From Rugamonas rubra (GTDB lineage: Bacteria > Pseudomonadota > Gammaproteobacteria > Burkholderiales > Burkholderiaceae_D): a DNA stretch of 64,000 bases. Shown here piece by piece: positions 8,586 through 17,504 of the stretch. The notes under the pieces are model-generated. The model did not search any database and was not told the origin of the DNA. It saw nothing but the letters and a program-made list of their open reading frames with translations. Made by a program: the position numbers and the translations under genes. Numbering within the stretch: position 1 is the stretch's first letter; each line of letters starts with the position of its first letter. Location of the stretch: positions 1-64,000 of the forward strand of contig NZ_FOTW01000014.1 in the NCBI RefSeq assembly GCF_900114705.1. Reading direction: 5' to 3'.

Positions 8586-9635
8586 TTAGGCGGCCACTTG
8601 CACGTGCGGCGCGCCGGCCACCATTTTGCCGATGACGGCGGCCTCGCCGAAGCCCTCGCTGGCGAACAGGGCCAGCACCTCGTCGACGCTGGCCGGGTCG
8701 CACGACACCAGCAGGCCGCCCGAGGTTTGCGGGTCGGTCAGCAGGTTGTGCTGCGCCTGGCTGATCGAGGGCGCCAGGGTGACGTCCTTGCCGTAGGCGT
8801 CCCAGTTGCGGCCGGAGGCGCCGGTGAAGTAGCCGTCGTGGGCCAGTTGTTCGACGCCGGGCAGCAGCGGGATCTGCGCCATGCTCAGTTCGGCCGTCAG
8901 GCCGGCGCCACGGGCGATCTCGAGCAGGTGGCCGAGCAGGCCGAAGCCGGTGACGTCGGTCAGCGCGTGCACGCCGGCCATGTCCGACAGCGCCTTGCCC
9001 GGCTTGTTCAACTTGGTGGTGTTGGCGATCATCGCGGCGTAGCCGGCGGCGTCGAGCTTGTCCTTCTTCAGCGCGGCAGACAGCACGCCCACGCCGAGCG
9101 GCTTGCCGAGAATGAGCACGTCGCCGGCGCGGGCGTCGGCGTTGCGCTTGACCTTGGACGGGTGCACCAGGCCGAGCACCACCAGGCCGTAGATCGGCTC
9201 GACCGAGTCGATGGTGTGGCCGCCGGCGATGGGGATGCCGGCCTCGGCGCAGATGCTCTCGCCGCCACGGATGATCTGGCCGATGGTCTCGAGCGGCAGT
9301 TTGTTGATCGGCATGCCGACCAGGGCCAGCGCCATGATCGGCGTGCCGCCCATGGCGTAGACGTCGGAGATGGCGTTGGTGGCGGCGATGCGGCCGAAGT
9401 CGAAGGGGTCGTCGACGATCGGCATGAAGAAGTCGGTGGTGGCGATCAGCGCCTGCTCGTCGTTGAGTTTGTAGACGGCGGCGTCGTCGGCCGTCTCGAT
9501 GCCGACCATCAGCTCCTTGGGCACCGGGAAGCCGGTCGAGTTCTTCAAGATCTCGGACAGCACGCCGGGCGCGATCTTGCAGCCGCAGCCGCCGCCGTGG
9601 GAGAAGGAGGTCAGTTTGATGGTCTCGGTGGTCAT
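8586..9635 (-). CDS. senC: Selenophosphate synthase, SenC of the selenoneine pathway
   Basis: This SelD-family enzyme makes selenophosphate from selenide and ATP. The 349-residue protein keeps the catalytic Cys17 and Lys20 in GGGCGCK at the same positions as E. coli SelD, with cysteine rather than selenocysteine. It also has the glycine-rich ATP-binding segments (DVTGFGLLGHL, TDPQTSGGLL). Its start overlaps the senB stop by four bases (ATGA), and senA is divergent next to senB, so here selenophosphate probably feeds selenosugar synthesis, as in the characterised senABC clusters. It could also supply tRNA or protein selenation; no selA, selB or selU is visible here, so selD is an equally acceptable symbol. 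Confidence 0.92.
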   Translation of the reverse strand: MTTETIKLTSFSHGGGCGCKIAPGVLSEILKNSTGFPVPKELMVGIETADDAAVYKLNDEQALIATTDFFMPIVDDPFDFGRIAATNAISDVYAMGGTPIMALALVGMPINKLPLETIGQIIRGGESICAEAGIPIAGGHTIDSVEPIYGLVVLGLVHPSKVKRNADARAGDVLILGKPLGVGVLSAALKKDKLDAAGYAAMIANTTKLNKPGKALSDMAGVHALTDVTGFGLLGHLLEIARGAGLTAELSMAQIPLLPGVEQLAHDGYFTGASGRNWDAYGKDVTLAPSISQAQHNLLTDPQTSGGLLVSCDPASVDEVLALFASEGFGEAAVIGKMVAGAPHVQVAA

Positions 9636-10711
9636 ATTGGTTTCCGTTGTAGGGTGGTGTGGTGCGGGGAATGGAGCAGATTATCCACTAACTTCAGCAG
9701 CGCCGCTCGCTCGGCGGCCGGGGCGAACAGCGGCGCGCGCGCGGCGCACTGGGCGCGCAGGCGGGCGTGGAAGGCCGGTTCGGCGATGCAGCGCTCGATC
9801 AGACCGGCCAGCGCGGCGGCGTCGCCGGGCGCGAAGTAGCCTTCGTAGTCGTCGCCCAACATGCCGCGGTTGCCGCCGATGTCGCTGGCCAGCACCGCCA
9901 CGCCGCAGGTCACCGCCTCGATGATGACGTTGGCGCCGCCTTCCATGTGCGAGGTCAGCGCCATCAAGAAGCTGCGCTTGAGGCGCTGCCGCGTGGCGCC
10001 GTGGGGCAGGGCGCCGAGCCAGTGGTAGCGCGGCGTGGCGGCCTGGGTTTGCTGCGCCAGCCGGCCCAGCTCCGGCTCGAGCGCGCCGCCGATGTGCAGC
10101 AGGCGCGCCGCCGGCGCCGTCACCAGCGCGGCGGCGCGCATGAAGGTCTGCGGGTCTTTTTCGGCGCGCAGGTGGCCGATCATGCAGATGTCCAGGTGGC
10201 GCCGGCGCGGCGCCGGCGGCGCTGCCGGCGCTGTGACGTCGGCCGCGCCGCCGGCGGGCTGCGCATGCGTGGCCTGCGCCGTTGCCGCGCGCAGCGTGGC
10301 GGCGGACTGGTAGATCACGCTGGCCTTGGACCGCAGCGGCGCCGGCAGGTGGGTCAGGCCGTCCGGCTGCAGCACCACCAGCGCGCTGGCCTGGCGCAGC
10401 GCGGCCTGGGCGCTGGCGTCGTGTTGGATGTCGCGGTACAGGTCGGTGCCGGTCAACAGCAGCACGGTCGGGCGCTGAGGCCAGGCCTGGTGGAAGGCGG
10501 CCAGCGCGGCGGCCGAGCGGCGCGCGTGCAGCGCGATCAGCAGGTCGGGCGCGGTGTCGCCCGCGTCGCCGTCCGACGCCGGCCACTGTTGCGCAATCGT
10601 CACGCGGTAGCGCGTGCGCAGGAAGCGCGCCCAGCGCTTGGCGCTCTGCCAATTGCCGTTGTTGGCCTTGGCCGAGGCCGGGCTGACGATCCAGATGTGC
10701 GGTTTGCTCAC
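9632..10711 (-). CDS. senB: Selenosugar synthase SenB (TIGR04348-type glycosyltransferase)
   Basis: SenB joins selenophosphate to a UDP-sugar to give a selenosugar. The protein is a GT4-like glycosyltransferase of about 359 residues. It starts KPHIWIVSPASAKANNGNW near residue 3, typical of the TIGR04348 family, and has the C-terminal EAVTCGVAVLASDIGGNRGM sugar-nucleotide motif. I take the GTG at 10711 as the start because the family begins just before the IVSPA motif; the frame is open to 10777 and no strong ribosome site marks either. It overlaps senC by four bases downstream and is divergent from senA. It lacks membrane segments and should be cytoplasmic. Confidence 0.88.
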   Translation of the reverse strand: MSKPHIWIVSPASAKANNGNWQSAKRWARFLRTRYRVTIAQQWPASDGDAGDTAPDLLIALHARRSAAALAAFHQAWPQRPTVLLLTGTDLYRDIQHDASAQAALRQASALVVLQPDGLTHLPAPLRSKASVIYQSAATLRAATAQATHAQPAGGAADVTAPAAPPAPRRRHLDICMIGHLRAEKDPQTFMRAAALVTAPAARLLHIGGALEPELGRLAQQTQAATPRYHWLGALPHGATRQRLKRSFLMALTSHMEGGANVIIEAVTCGVAVLASDIGGNRGMLGDDYEGYFAPGDAAALAGLIERCIAEPAFHARLRAQCAARAPLFAPAAERAALLKLVDNLLHSPHHTTLQRKPI

Positions 10712-10755
10712 GGTGTTGGCTTGCTCATGGTTGGTCTTTTGGCGGGCGCCTGGGC

Positions 10756-10761
10756 TACAAT
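10756..10761 (+). promoter_or_regulatory. -10 box of senA, placed for a leaderless message
   Basis: TACAAT ends seven bases before the A of the senA ATG at 10768, so transcription should begin at or beside the start codon. No good Shine-Dalgarno sequence precedes the ATG. The -35 box is weak. Confidence 0.45.
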
Positions 10762-10767
10762 CGGGGC

Positions 10768-11970
10768 ATGAGTTCAATCAACGCCTCCTTCCGAAACGCC
10801 CGTCCGATGCAGCTGGCCGACGCCTTGCAGAGTGCGCGAGATTATACGCTGACGCTGTTCGAGTGCTTCGCGGCGGCCGGCATGGACGTCGCCGCCAACG
10901 TGCCGCAGCTGCGCATCGTCAACCCGCCGCTGTGGGAGCTGGGCCACACCGCCTGGTTCGCCGAATGGTTCATCCTGCGCGAGGCGGCCTCCAGCCACCC
11001 GGTCGACGCGCTCTACAACTCCCTGCTGAGCCGGGGCGACGACTGGTTCGACTCGAACACGGTGGCGCACCGCAGCCGCTGGACGCTGGACCTGCCCAGC
11101 ACCGGCGCCGTCAAGACCTACTGCCACGAGGTGCTCGACCGCGTGCTCGACAAGTTGAGCCGCGAGGCCTTCGAGGACAAGGCGCTGTATCCCTACCGGC
11201 TGGCGCTGGCGCACGAGGACATGCACGGCGAGGCCTTCCTGTACACCCTGCAGACCCTGGGCCTGGCCGCGCCGGCCCGGCTGGCGCTCGAGCAGCAGCC
11301 CTGCTACACGCCGGTCGACATCCGCTTCCCCGGCGGCACGCTGCACCTGGGCAGCGCCGCCGACGGCGGCTTCGTCTTCGACAACGAGCGGCGCGACCAC
11401 GCCTGCCACGTGGCGCCGTTCTCCATCAGCAGCAGCCTGGTGACCAACGCCCAGTACGCCGAGTTCATCGCCGACGGCGGCTACGACAAGCGGCAGTTCT
11501 GGAGCGGCGCCGGCTGCAACTGGTTAATGCAGCAGGAGCGCTCGGCGCCGCGCTACTGGCAGCGCGAGGGCCAGCAGTGGCGCACCATGCGCTTCGGCCA
11601 ACTGAGCACGCTGACCGGTGCCGAACCGGTCCGCCACATCAACCTGTACGAGGCGCAGGCCTACTGCGCCTGGGCCGAGCGGCGCCTGCCCACCGAGGCC
11701 GAGTGGGAGTACGCCGCCTTGTCGGGCCACTCGGCCTTCCGCTGGGGCCAGTTGTGGGAGTGGACGGCGTCGCCGTTCGAGCCCTACACCGGCTTCGTCG
11801 CCGACCGCTACCGCGAGTACTCGGAGCCCTGGTTCGGCAGCCACCAGGTGCTGCGCGGCGCCAGCTTCGCCACGCCGTCGCGGCTCGGCTCGGCCAAATT
11901 CCGCAACTTCTACCGGCCCGAGCGCGACGACATCTTCTGCGGCCTGCGCACCTGCGCCTGGGAGGGCTGA
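10768..11970 (+). CDS. senA: Selenoneine synthase SenA (EgtB-like)
   Basis: SenA is a nonheme iron enzyme related to ergothioneine synthase EgtB; it couples hercynine with a selenosugar on the way to selenoneine. The 400-residue protein has an N-terminal DinB-like domain with an iron triad visible as H60 (ELGHTAWF), H149 and H153 (AHEDMHGE). The C-terminal FGE-sulfatase-like domain carries LPTEAEWEYAA, LWEWTASPF and VLRGASFAT. The short loop before LWEWT is typical of the SenA branch rather than of EgtB, as I recall it. It is divergent from senB, and together with senC the gene set is complete. No egtD for hercynine synthesis is present in the window. Confidence 0.92.
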   Translation: MSSINASFRNARPMQLADALQSARDYTLTLFECFAAAGMDVAANVPQLRIVNPPLWELGHTAWFAEWFILREAASSHPVDALYNSLLSRGDDWFDSNTVAHRSRWTLDLPSTGAVKTYCHEVLDRVLDKLSREAFEDKALYPYRLALAHEDMHGEAFLYTLQTLGLAAPARLALEQQPCYTPVDIRFPGGTLHLGSAADGGFVFDNERRDHACHVAPFSISSSLVTNAQYAEFIADGGYDKRQFWSGAGCNWLMQQERSAPRYWQREGQQWRTMRFGQLSTLTGAEPVRHINLYEAQAYCAWAERRLPTEAEWEYAALSGHSAFRWGQLWEWTASPFEPYTGFVADRYREYSEPWFGSHQVLRGASFATPSRLGSAKFRNFYRPERDDIFCGLRTCAWEG

Positions 11971-11988
11971 GCCGCCGCGCCGGCATGC

Positions 11989-13365
11989 CTATGCCGGGAA
12001 GCGGGCGGTGAAGGTGCAGCCGGCGCCGCCCAGGCCCGGCCCCAAGGTCAGCCGGCCGCCCAGCCGCGCCGCCGCCTGGGTGGCGATGGCCAGTCCCAGG
12101 CCGGTGCCGGCGGCGTCGTGGCCGGCGCCACGGTAGAAGCGTTCGAACACCAGCTCGCGCTCGGCCGGCGCGATGCCGGGGCCGTTGTCGGCCACCGACA
12201 GCACCAGCGCGCCGTCGCGCCGCGCCAGTTCCACCACCACCTCGCCGCCGCTGTGCACGTAGCGCAGCGCGTTGGTCAGCAGGTTTTGCAGCACCGACTG
12301 GAAGGCGTGCAGCTCGAGCGCCTGCGCCAGGCTGTCCGGTGCCTCCAACGACAGCTCGATGTCGCGCGCCATCGCCGCCGGCGCCAGCTGCGCCAGCTCC
12401 TGGCGCACCAGCTGCGCCAGGTCGAACGGCGCGCTGGCGGGCGCCTGCTCGCGGTCGATCTGCGCCAGCTCCAGCAACTGCTGCACCAGGTGCGAGGCGC
12501 GGCCGATGGCGCGGTCCAGCCGTTGCTCGGCGTCGGCGCGCTGGCGCGGATCGTCGGCCCGCGCCAGCGCGTGGGCCTGCGCCGAGATCACCGCCATCGG
12601 CGTGCGCAGTTCGTGGGCGGCGTCCTGCACGAAGGCGCGCTCGCGCTGCACCTTGTGGCCCAGTTGCGCCAGCAGGCTGTCGATGGCGCTGGCCAGCGGC
12701 TTCAGCTCGGCGTACCTGGAGTCGATGCCGAGCGGGCGCAGGTCGTCGGCGCCGCGCGCGGCGATGCGCTCGGACAGCGCGCGCAGCGGCCGCATGCCGC
12801 GCGCCACGCCGATCCAGATCGGCAGCAGGAACAGCGGGAAGGCGATGACCATGTCGAAGGCCAGGTCGCCGGCCACCATGCGCACCGCCCAGGACTTGGC
12901 GATCAACGGCTGCGCGACGGTGACCTGCCAGGGGCCGGCGCCACGCTGGAACACGCGGTACTGGTGGCCGTCGATCAGCAGCGTGGTCAGCCGCGCGCTG
13001 TCGCCGGGCAGCGCCACGCCGACGCCGGCCGGCGCCGTGTGCAGGCGGCGGCCCTGGCCGTCGGCCAGCTGCAGCAGGCGCACGCCGGGGATCTCGTTGA
13101 TGCGGTAGGCGTTGTGCAGCATCGCCGCCGAGGCGTCCAGCGCGACGCGCGCCTCGGCCTCGCTGCCGGCCGCCGCCACCGAGGCGGCGACGGTGCCGCC
13201 CATCGCCACCAGGTCGCGGTCCATCGAGTGCGAATCGAAGAATTCGCTCGACAGGTAGACCAGCAACAGCAGCCAGGTCAGCGCCACCGCCATCAGCTGC
13301 ACCAGCAGCACGCGGCGCACCAGCGTCGGGCGCAGGCAGTGGCGCAAGCGTTCGATCGGCGCCAT
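11989..13365 (-). CDS. Sensor histidine kinase, QseC/PmrB-like
   Basis: Membrane sensor kinase of 458 residues. TM1 is around residues 18-40 and TM2 around 170-188, enclosing a periplasmic sensor of about 130 residues. A short HAMP-like linker follows, then the phospho-acceptor H251 in AFVQDAAHELRTPM, and an HATPase domain with N-box NLLTNALRY, G1 DNGPGIA and G2 GTGLGLAI. It starts one base after the stop of the response regulator gene, so the two form an operon and a cognate pair. The signal is unknown. It converges on senA (18 bp), but I see no functional link to selenium. Confidence 0.93.
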   Translation of the reverse strand: MAPIERLRHCLRPTLVRRVLLVQLMAVALTWLLLLVYLSSEFFDSHSMDRDLVAMGGTVAASVAAAGSEAEARVALDASAAMLHNAYRINEIPGVRLLQLADGQGRRLHTAPAGVGVALPGDSARLTTLLIDGHQYRVFQRGAGPWQVTVAQPLIAKSWAVRMVAGDLAFDMVIAFPLFLLPIWIGVARGMRPLRALSERIAARGADDLRPLGIDSRYAELKPLASAIDSLLAQLGHKVQRERAFVQDAAHELRTPMAVISAQAHALARADDPRQRADAEQRLDRAIGRASHLVQQLLELAQIDREQAPASAPFDLAQLVRQELAQLAPAAMARDIELSLEAPDSLAQALELHAFQSVLQNLLTNALRYVHSGGEVVVELARRDGALVLSVADNGPGIAPAERELVFERFYRGAGHDAAGTGLGLAIATQAAARLGGRLTLGPGLGGAGCTFTARFPA

Positions 13366-13366
13366 C

Positions 13367-14023
13367 TCAGGCCGCCAGCATGTAGCCTACGCCACGCACC
13401 GTGCGGATGCGCTCGGCGCCGATCTTGCGCCGCAGGTTGGAGATGTGCACTTCGATGGCGCCGAAGTCGAGCGCCTCGCCGAGCGGCTCCATGCGCTGCG
13501 CCAGGGCGCCCTTGGGCACCACGGCGCCCGGCTCGCGCGCCAGCTCGAGCAGCAGGTGGAACTCGCGCGGCGACAGCTCCAGCGTCACGCCGGCCAGCGT
13601 CGCCGTGTAGCTCTTCGGTTCGATGCGCAGCTCGCCCACGCTCCACACCTCGCTGGCCTGCTGGGCGTAGCGGCGCAGCACGGCGCGGATGCGCGACACC
13701 AGCTCGGCCGTGGCGAAGGGCTTGAGGATGAAGTCGTCGGCGCCGCCGTCGAGGCCGGCCAGGCGGTCCTCCAGCGCCGAGCGGGCGGTGATGATGATGA
13801 CCGGGACGGCGATGCCGGCGCGGCGCCAGCGCGCCAGCAGGTCGAAGCCGGTGCCGTCGGGCAGCGACAGGTCGAGCAGCACGCAGTCGTAGGCGCAGTC
13901 GTGGAAGGAGCGCGGCGCCTGCTCGACGCGGCGCAGCCACTCGCTGCTGATGGATTCGGCCTTCAATGCCTGCTGCAGGGCGAAGCCCAGATCCAGGTCG
14001 TCTTCAATGATCAGTATGTGCAT
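13367..14023 (-). CDS. OmpR/QseB-family response regulator
   Basis: Two-domain DNA-binding response regulator of 218 residues. The receiver has the acidic pair ED at residues 7-8, phospho-acceptor D51 and K101. The C-terminal winged helix reads ELSPREFHLLLEL and ISNLRRKI, and ends VRGVGYMLAA. The length and the absence of a long linker fit the QseB/PmrA group, whose members bind CTTAA-type direct repeats. Two such sequences (14047-14063 and 14221-14237) flank the adjacent small gene, so it probably regulates itself and the plus-strand genes beyond it. Confidence 0.93.
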   Translation of the reverse strand: MHILIIEDDLDLGFALQQALKAESISSEWLRRVEQAPRSFHDCAYDCVLLDLSLPDGTGFDLLARWRRAGIAVPVIIITARSALEDRLAGLDGGADDFILKPFATAELVSRIRAVLRRYAQQASEVWSVGELRIEPKSYTATLAGVTLELSPREFHLLLELAREPGAVVPKGALAQRMEPLGEALDFGAIEVHISNLRRKIGAERIRTVRGVGYMLAA

Positions 14024-14046
14024 GCTCGAATTATAGGTGGCCCAAC

Positions 14047-14063
14047 CTTAAGCTAAGCCAAAG
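14047..14063 (+). promoter_or_regulatory. Putative response-regulator box 1
   Basis: CTTAAG, five bases, then CCAAAG. It resembles the CTTAAG-N5-CTTAAG box of PmrA/QseB-type regulators with a degenerate second half. It lies between the regulator gene and the divergent 30-residue membrane peptide. Confidence 0.4.
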
Positions 14064-14114
14064 CTTGCAGAAAATAGAATGGCGCCATTGATCGTGGAAA
14101 GCAGGAGTATGAAT

Positions 14115-14207
14115 ATGAAACGTATAGGAACAGTCGTGTTGACCTTGGCCTCGGGGTTCTTCTTGCTGGTAGTGGTGCTGGCCACCCAGACCAGCATGTT
14201 CGAGTAG
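14115..14207 (+). CDS. Small single-span membrane peptide
   Basis: A 30-residue open frame starting MKRIGTVVLTLASG. A GGAG lies seven bases upstream. One hydrophobic helix spans roughly residues 5-22, with a basic N-terminus and a polar TQTSMFE tail. It sits between two CTTAAG-type boxes, directly beside the two-component genes and divergent from them. Small membrane peptides regulated by a two-component system often feed back on the kinase. That role is only inferred here. No homologue is known to me. Confidence 0.5.
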   Translation: MKRIGTVVLTLASGFFLLVVVLATQTSMFE

Positions 14208-14220
14208 TCTTTTTGGCAAC

Positions 14221-14237
14221 CGTAGGTTAGTCTTAAG
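14221..14237 (-). promoter_or_regulatory. Putative response-regulator box 2
   Basis: On the minus strand CTTAAG, five bases, CCTACG: the same arrangement as the box at 14047. It lies 26 bp before the DUF885 gene start. Confidence 0.35.
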
Positions 14238-14262
14238 TACGCCCCCAACCTGGAGAGAATGA

Positions 14263-16083
14263 ATGAAGCGAGTAGCCAAGTGGATGTTGATGGCGGTGTT
14301 GACGGTGGTGCTGGCGCTGGCCGCGCTGCTCGCCCATACCGTGTATGCCAAGCCGCTCAAGCTGGACTGGTTCTACACCCGCGTGTTCGCCTCGTTCGCG
14401 CTGGATAGCCCCGAGCTGCTGTCGTCGCTGCGCATCCTGCCTGGTTGGTTGGACTTCTATAGCGCCAAGCTGGACGACGCTTCGCCGGCGCACGAGAGGA
14501 AGATGACGGAGCTGGTCAAGCACGAGCTGGCCGTGCTGGACCAGTACGACCGCAAGGAGCTGGACCGCGAGGGCCAGCTGTCCTACGACACACTGCATCA
14601 GTTCCTGCAGCTGCAGGCCGACGGCGAGCCGTTCAGCCAGCACGACTTCCCGCTCAATCAAATGGCCGGCATGCAGAGCGCGCTGCCCAACTTCATGGCG
14701 CAGGTGCACCAGGTGAAGAGCAAGGGCGAGGCCGACAACTACATCGCCCGCCTGAACAAGTTCCCGCGCAAACTCAGCGAGCTGCTGGAAGGCCTCAAGC
14801 AGCGCGAGGCCAAGGGCGTCATCCCGCCGCGCTTCACGGTGGAGAAGGTGCTGGTGCAGATGAACGGTTTCGTCGCCAAGGCACCGCAGGACAATCCCTT
14901 GTACCTGAGCCTGAAGGAGAAGCTGGCCAAGATCCCGGCGGCGCAGCTCGACGACGCCGCGCGCGCGCAGTTGCTGGCCCAGGCCGAGGCGGCGATCAAG
15001 GACAGCGTCTACCCGGCCTACCGCCAGTTGATCGCCTACTTCGTTGCGCTGCAACCGAAGGCCAGCGTCAACAACGGCGCCTGGAGCCTGCCGAACGGCG
15101 ATGCCTACTACGCCTGGAGCGTGCGCATGCACACCACCACCGACATGACGCCGCAGCAGGTGCACGAATTGGGCCTGGCCGAGGTGGCGCGGGTCGGCGG
15201 CGAAATGGACGCGATCCTGCGCCAGCAGGGGCTGGCCGAGGGAACAATAGGCACGCGCGTGCAGACGCTGGCGCGCCGGCCGGAACAGCAGTACGCCAAC
15301 ACGGCCGAGGGCAAGGCGGCCATGCTGGCCGGCTACCAGGCCATCCTCGACGAGGTCAACAAGGGCCTGGACGGCGCCTTCGACGTGCGTCCAAAACTGG
15401 GCGTGGAGGTGCGGCCGGTGCCGGCGGCGTCCGAGGCGAGCGCGCCGGGCGCCTACTACGAGCCGGGCGCCTTCGACGGTTCGCGGCCCGGCGTCTTCTA
15501 CGCCAACATGCGCGCGCCGGGCGAAACGCCCAAGTTCGCCATGCGCACGCTGGCCTACCACGAGGGCATCCCCGGCCACCACTTCCAGATCGCCATCGCC
15601 CAGGAGCTGAGCGGCGTGCCGTTCTTCCGCAAGGTGATTCCGTTCACCGCCTACCAGGAAGGCTGGGCGCTGTATGCCGAGCGGCTGGCCTACGAGCTGG
15701 GCTTCCAAAAAAAACCGCTCGACAACCTGGGCCGCCTGCGCGACGAGATGATGCGCGCCACCCGGCTGGTGGTCGATTCGGGCATCCACTACAAGCACTG
15801 GACGCGCGAACAGGCGATTAGCTACATGATGGACAACACCGGCATGGCGGAGGGTGATGTGACGGCGGAGGTGGAACGCTACTTCGTCGCCCCGGGCCAG
15901 GCGCTGGCCTACAAGGTGGGCATGCTGAAGATACTGGCGCTGCGCGAGCACGCCAAGCGGGAGCTGGGCGCGCGCTTCGACCTGAAGCAGTTCCACAACG
16001 AGGTGCTCAAGCACGGCGCCTTGCCGTTGACGGTGTTGGAGCGGGTGATCGAGGATTGGATCGTTGCGCGTAAGAAGGTATAG
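14263..16083 (+). CDS. DUF885 family membrane-anchored metallopeptidase-like protein
   Basis: A 606-residue protein with an N-terminal signal or anchor helix (residues 8-28) that places the rest in the periplasm. The DUF885 signature is present: YHEGIPGHHFQ at residues 432-442, with H433 and H439/H440 as likely metal ligands, and YQEGWALYAE at 464-473. The family is thought to contain zinc peptidases, but its substrates are mostly unknown. The CTTAAG-type site just upstream suggests control by the neighbouring response regulator. GGAGA lies about six bases before the ATG. No damage is seen. Confidence 0.87.
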   Translation: MKRVAKWMLMAVLTVVLALAALLAHTVYAKPLKLDWFYTRVFASFALDSPELLSSLRILPGWLDFYSAKLDDASPAHERKMTELVKHELAVLDQYDRKELDREGQLSYDTLHQFLQLQADGEPFSQHDFPLNQMAGMQSALPNFMAQVHQVKSKGEADNYIARLNKFPRKLSELLEGLKQREAKGVIPPRFTVEKVLVQMNGFVAKAPQDNPLYLSLKEKLAKIPAAQLDDAARAQLLAQAEAAIKDSVYPAYRQLIAYFVALQPKASVNNGAWSLPNGDAYYAWSVRMHTTTDMTPQQVHELGLAEVARVGGEMDAILRQQGLAEGTIGTRVQTLARRPEQQYANTAEGKAAMLAGYQAILDEVNKGLDGAFDVRPKLGVEVRPVPAASEASAPGAYYEPGAFDGSRPGVFYANMRAPGETPKFAMRTLAYHEGIPGHHFQIAIAQELSGVPFFRKVIPFTAYQEGWALYAERLAYELGFQKKPLDNLGRLRDEMMRATRLVVDSGIHYKHWTREQAISYMMDNTGMAEGDVTAEVERYFVAPGQALAYKVGMLKILALREHAKRELGARFDLKQFHNEVLKHGALPLTVLERVIEDWIVARKKV

Positions 16084-16103
16084 AGCCCCCCGAGGCGTAT
16101 GCC

Positions 16104-16135
16104 CGGGGTCTGACCCCGCATGGGGTCAGACCCCT
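16104..16135. repeat. Dispersed inverted repeat, copy 2
   Basis: GGGGTCTGACCCC, four to five bases, GGGGTCAGACCCC: two near-palindromic arms that are also complements of each other. It sits between the convergent DUF885 and malic enzyme genes. Confidence 0.85.
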
Positions 16136-16177
16136 GCCGTTACGGGGTGAAAGCGAGCCGCAAGTGTGCGGCGTCCC

Positions 16178-17410
16178 TTAGATCAGCTGCTGCGCCAGGT
16201 CGTCCAGGTCGGCAGAGTATTCCAGCTCGTTGAGTTCCTTGCGCGCCACGCCGCTGCGGAAGGCCGCCGTGGCGATCTTCGGCGTGACGCCGCTCAGCAG
16301 GCGCGGGTCGAGCAGGCCCGGCACCACGTAGTCCTTGCCGAAGCGCGCGTCGCTGCGCGCCATGCCGGCCAGCGCCACCACGCAGGCACGCTTCATCTCC
16401 TGGTTGATGGTGCTGGCGCCGCAGTCCAACGCGGCGCGGAACAGATAGGGGAAGCACAGCGCGTTGTTGATCTGGTTCGGGTAGTCGGAACGGCCGGTGG
16501 CGATGATCGCGTCCGGCGCCACTTCGCGCACCAGTTCCGGCCGCAGCTCGGGCTCGGGATTGGCCAGCGTGAAGACGATCGGCGTCTTCGCCATCTTCTG
16601 CACATCCATCTGCGACAGCACGCCCGGACCGGACACGCCAAGGAACACGTCGGCGCCCTCGATCACCTGCGACAGCTTGGTGGCGATGGTGTCGCGCGCC
16701 CAGTCCAGCTTTTCGCCGGACAGGCCGCGCGCGGTGGTCAGCACGCCCTGGCTGTCGCAGACGAAGATGTTCTCGCGCCGGGCACCCAGGTCGACCAGCA
16801 GTTCCAGGCAGGCGATGGCGGCGGCGCCGGCGCCCGAGCAGACGATCTTGACGGTGGCGATGTCGCGGCCGCTCATTTCGATGGCGTTCAGCATGCCGGC
16901 GCCGACCACGATGGCGGTGCCGTGCTGGTCGTCATGGAAGACCGGGATCGACAGGCGCTCGCGCAGCTTGCGCTCGATGTAGAAGCACTCGGGCGCCTTG
17001 ATGTCTTCCAGGTTGATGCCGCCGAAGGTCGGGTGCAGGGCGGCGATGATCTCGACCAGTTTGTCCGGGTCGGTCTCGTCGATCTCGATGTCGAAGGAGT
17101 CGATGCCGGCGAATTTTTTGAACAGGACGACCTTGCCCTCCATGACCGGCTTGCCGGCCAGCGCGCCGATGTTGCCCAGACCGAGGACGGCGGTGCCGTT
17201 GGTGATCACGCCGACCAGGTTGCCCTTGGCGGTGTATTCATAGGCCTTGGCCGGCTCGCGCTGGATCTCCAGGCAGGGCGCGGCGACGCCGGGCGAGTAG
17301 GCCAGCGCCAGGTCTTCCTGGGTGCTGACGCTCTTGGTCACCTCGATGGCGATTTTGCCGGCGCTGCCGGAACGGTGATAGGCCAAGGCCTTCTGTTCGA
17401 TCGTGCTCAT
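16178..17410 (-). CDS. Malic enzyme, short form
   Basis: Decarboxylates malate to pyruvate with reduction of NAD(P). The 410-residue protein has the malic N-domain ([28 protein letters not shown]), the metal-binding [25 protein letters not shown], and a Rossmann segment [10 protein letters not shown]. It ends where MaeB-type enzymes continue into a phosphotransacetylase-like domain; that half is absent and no remnant follows, so this is probably a natural stand-alone form. The ATG at 17410 has AGGAGAAGCA in front. Cofactor preference cannot be told from sequence by eye. It lies 94 bp downstream of the glutamate dehydrogenase gene on the same strand. Confidence 0.93.
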   Translation of the reverse strand: MSTIEQKALAYHRSGSAGKIAIEVTKSVSTQEDLALAYSPGVAAPCLEIQREPAKAYEYTAKGNLVGVITNGTAVLGLGNIGALAGKPVMEGKVVLFKKFAGIDSFDIEIDETDPDKLVEIIAALHPTFGGINLEDIKAPECFYIERKLRERLSIPVFHDDQHGTAIVVGAGMLNAIEMSGRDIATVKIVCSGAGAAAIACLELLVDLGARRENIFVCDSQGVLTTARGLSGEKLDWARDTIATKLSQVIEGADVFLGVSGPGVLSQMDVQKMAKTPIVFTLANPEPELRPELVREVAPDAIIATGRSDYPNQINNALCFPYLFRAALDCGASTINQEMKRACVVALAGMARSDARFGKDYVVPGLLDPRLLSGVTPKIATAAFRSGVARKELNELEYSADLDDLAQQLI

Positions 17411-17504
17411 TGCTTCTCCTAGCTTGTTCTTGTCGTTTAATGCGAAAAACGCCTGCACAGGCAAAAGCCGGTGCAGGCGCGATGATGCTGATGTCAGCGT
17501 CGGA

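Noticed and set aside
8586..9635. selD as evidence of a selenocysteine system
   Set aside because: The catalytic residue is Cys, no selA, selB or selC is seen, and the gene is coupled to senB.
10711..10777. Longer senB starting at 10777
   Set aside because: It would overlap the divergent senA start and add residues (MNSCPDCSPG...) not seen before the IVSPA motif in the family.
11647..11790. Possible internal deletion in senA before LWEWT
   Set aside because: The short loop fits the SenA branch as I recall it, and all iron ligands are kept.
16178..17410. Malic enzyme as a truncated MaeB
   Set aside because: No phosphotransacetylase remnant follows, and stand-alone malic enzymes of about 410-430 residues are known.
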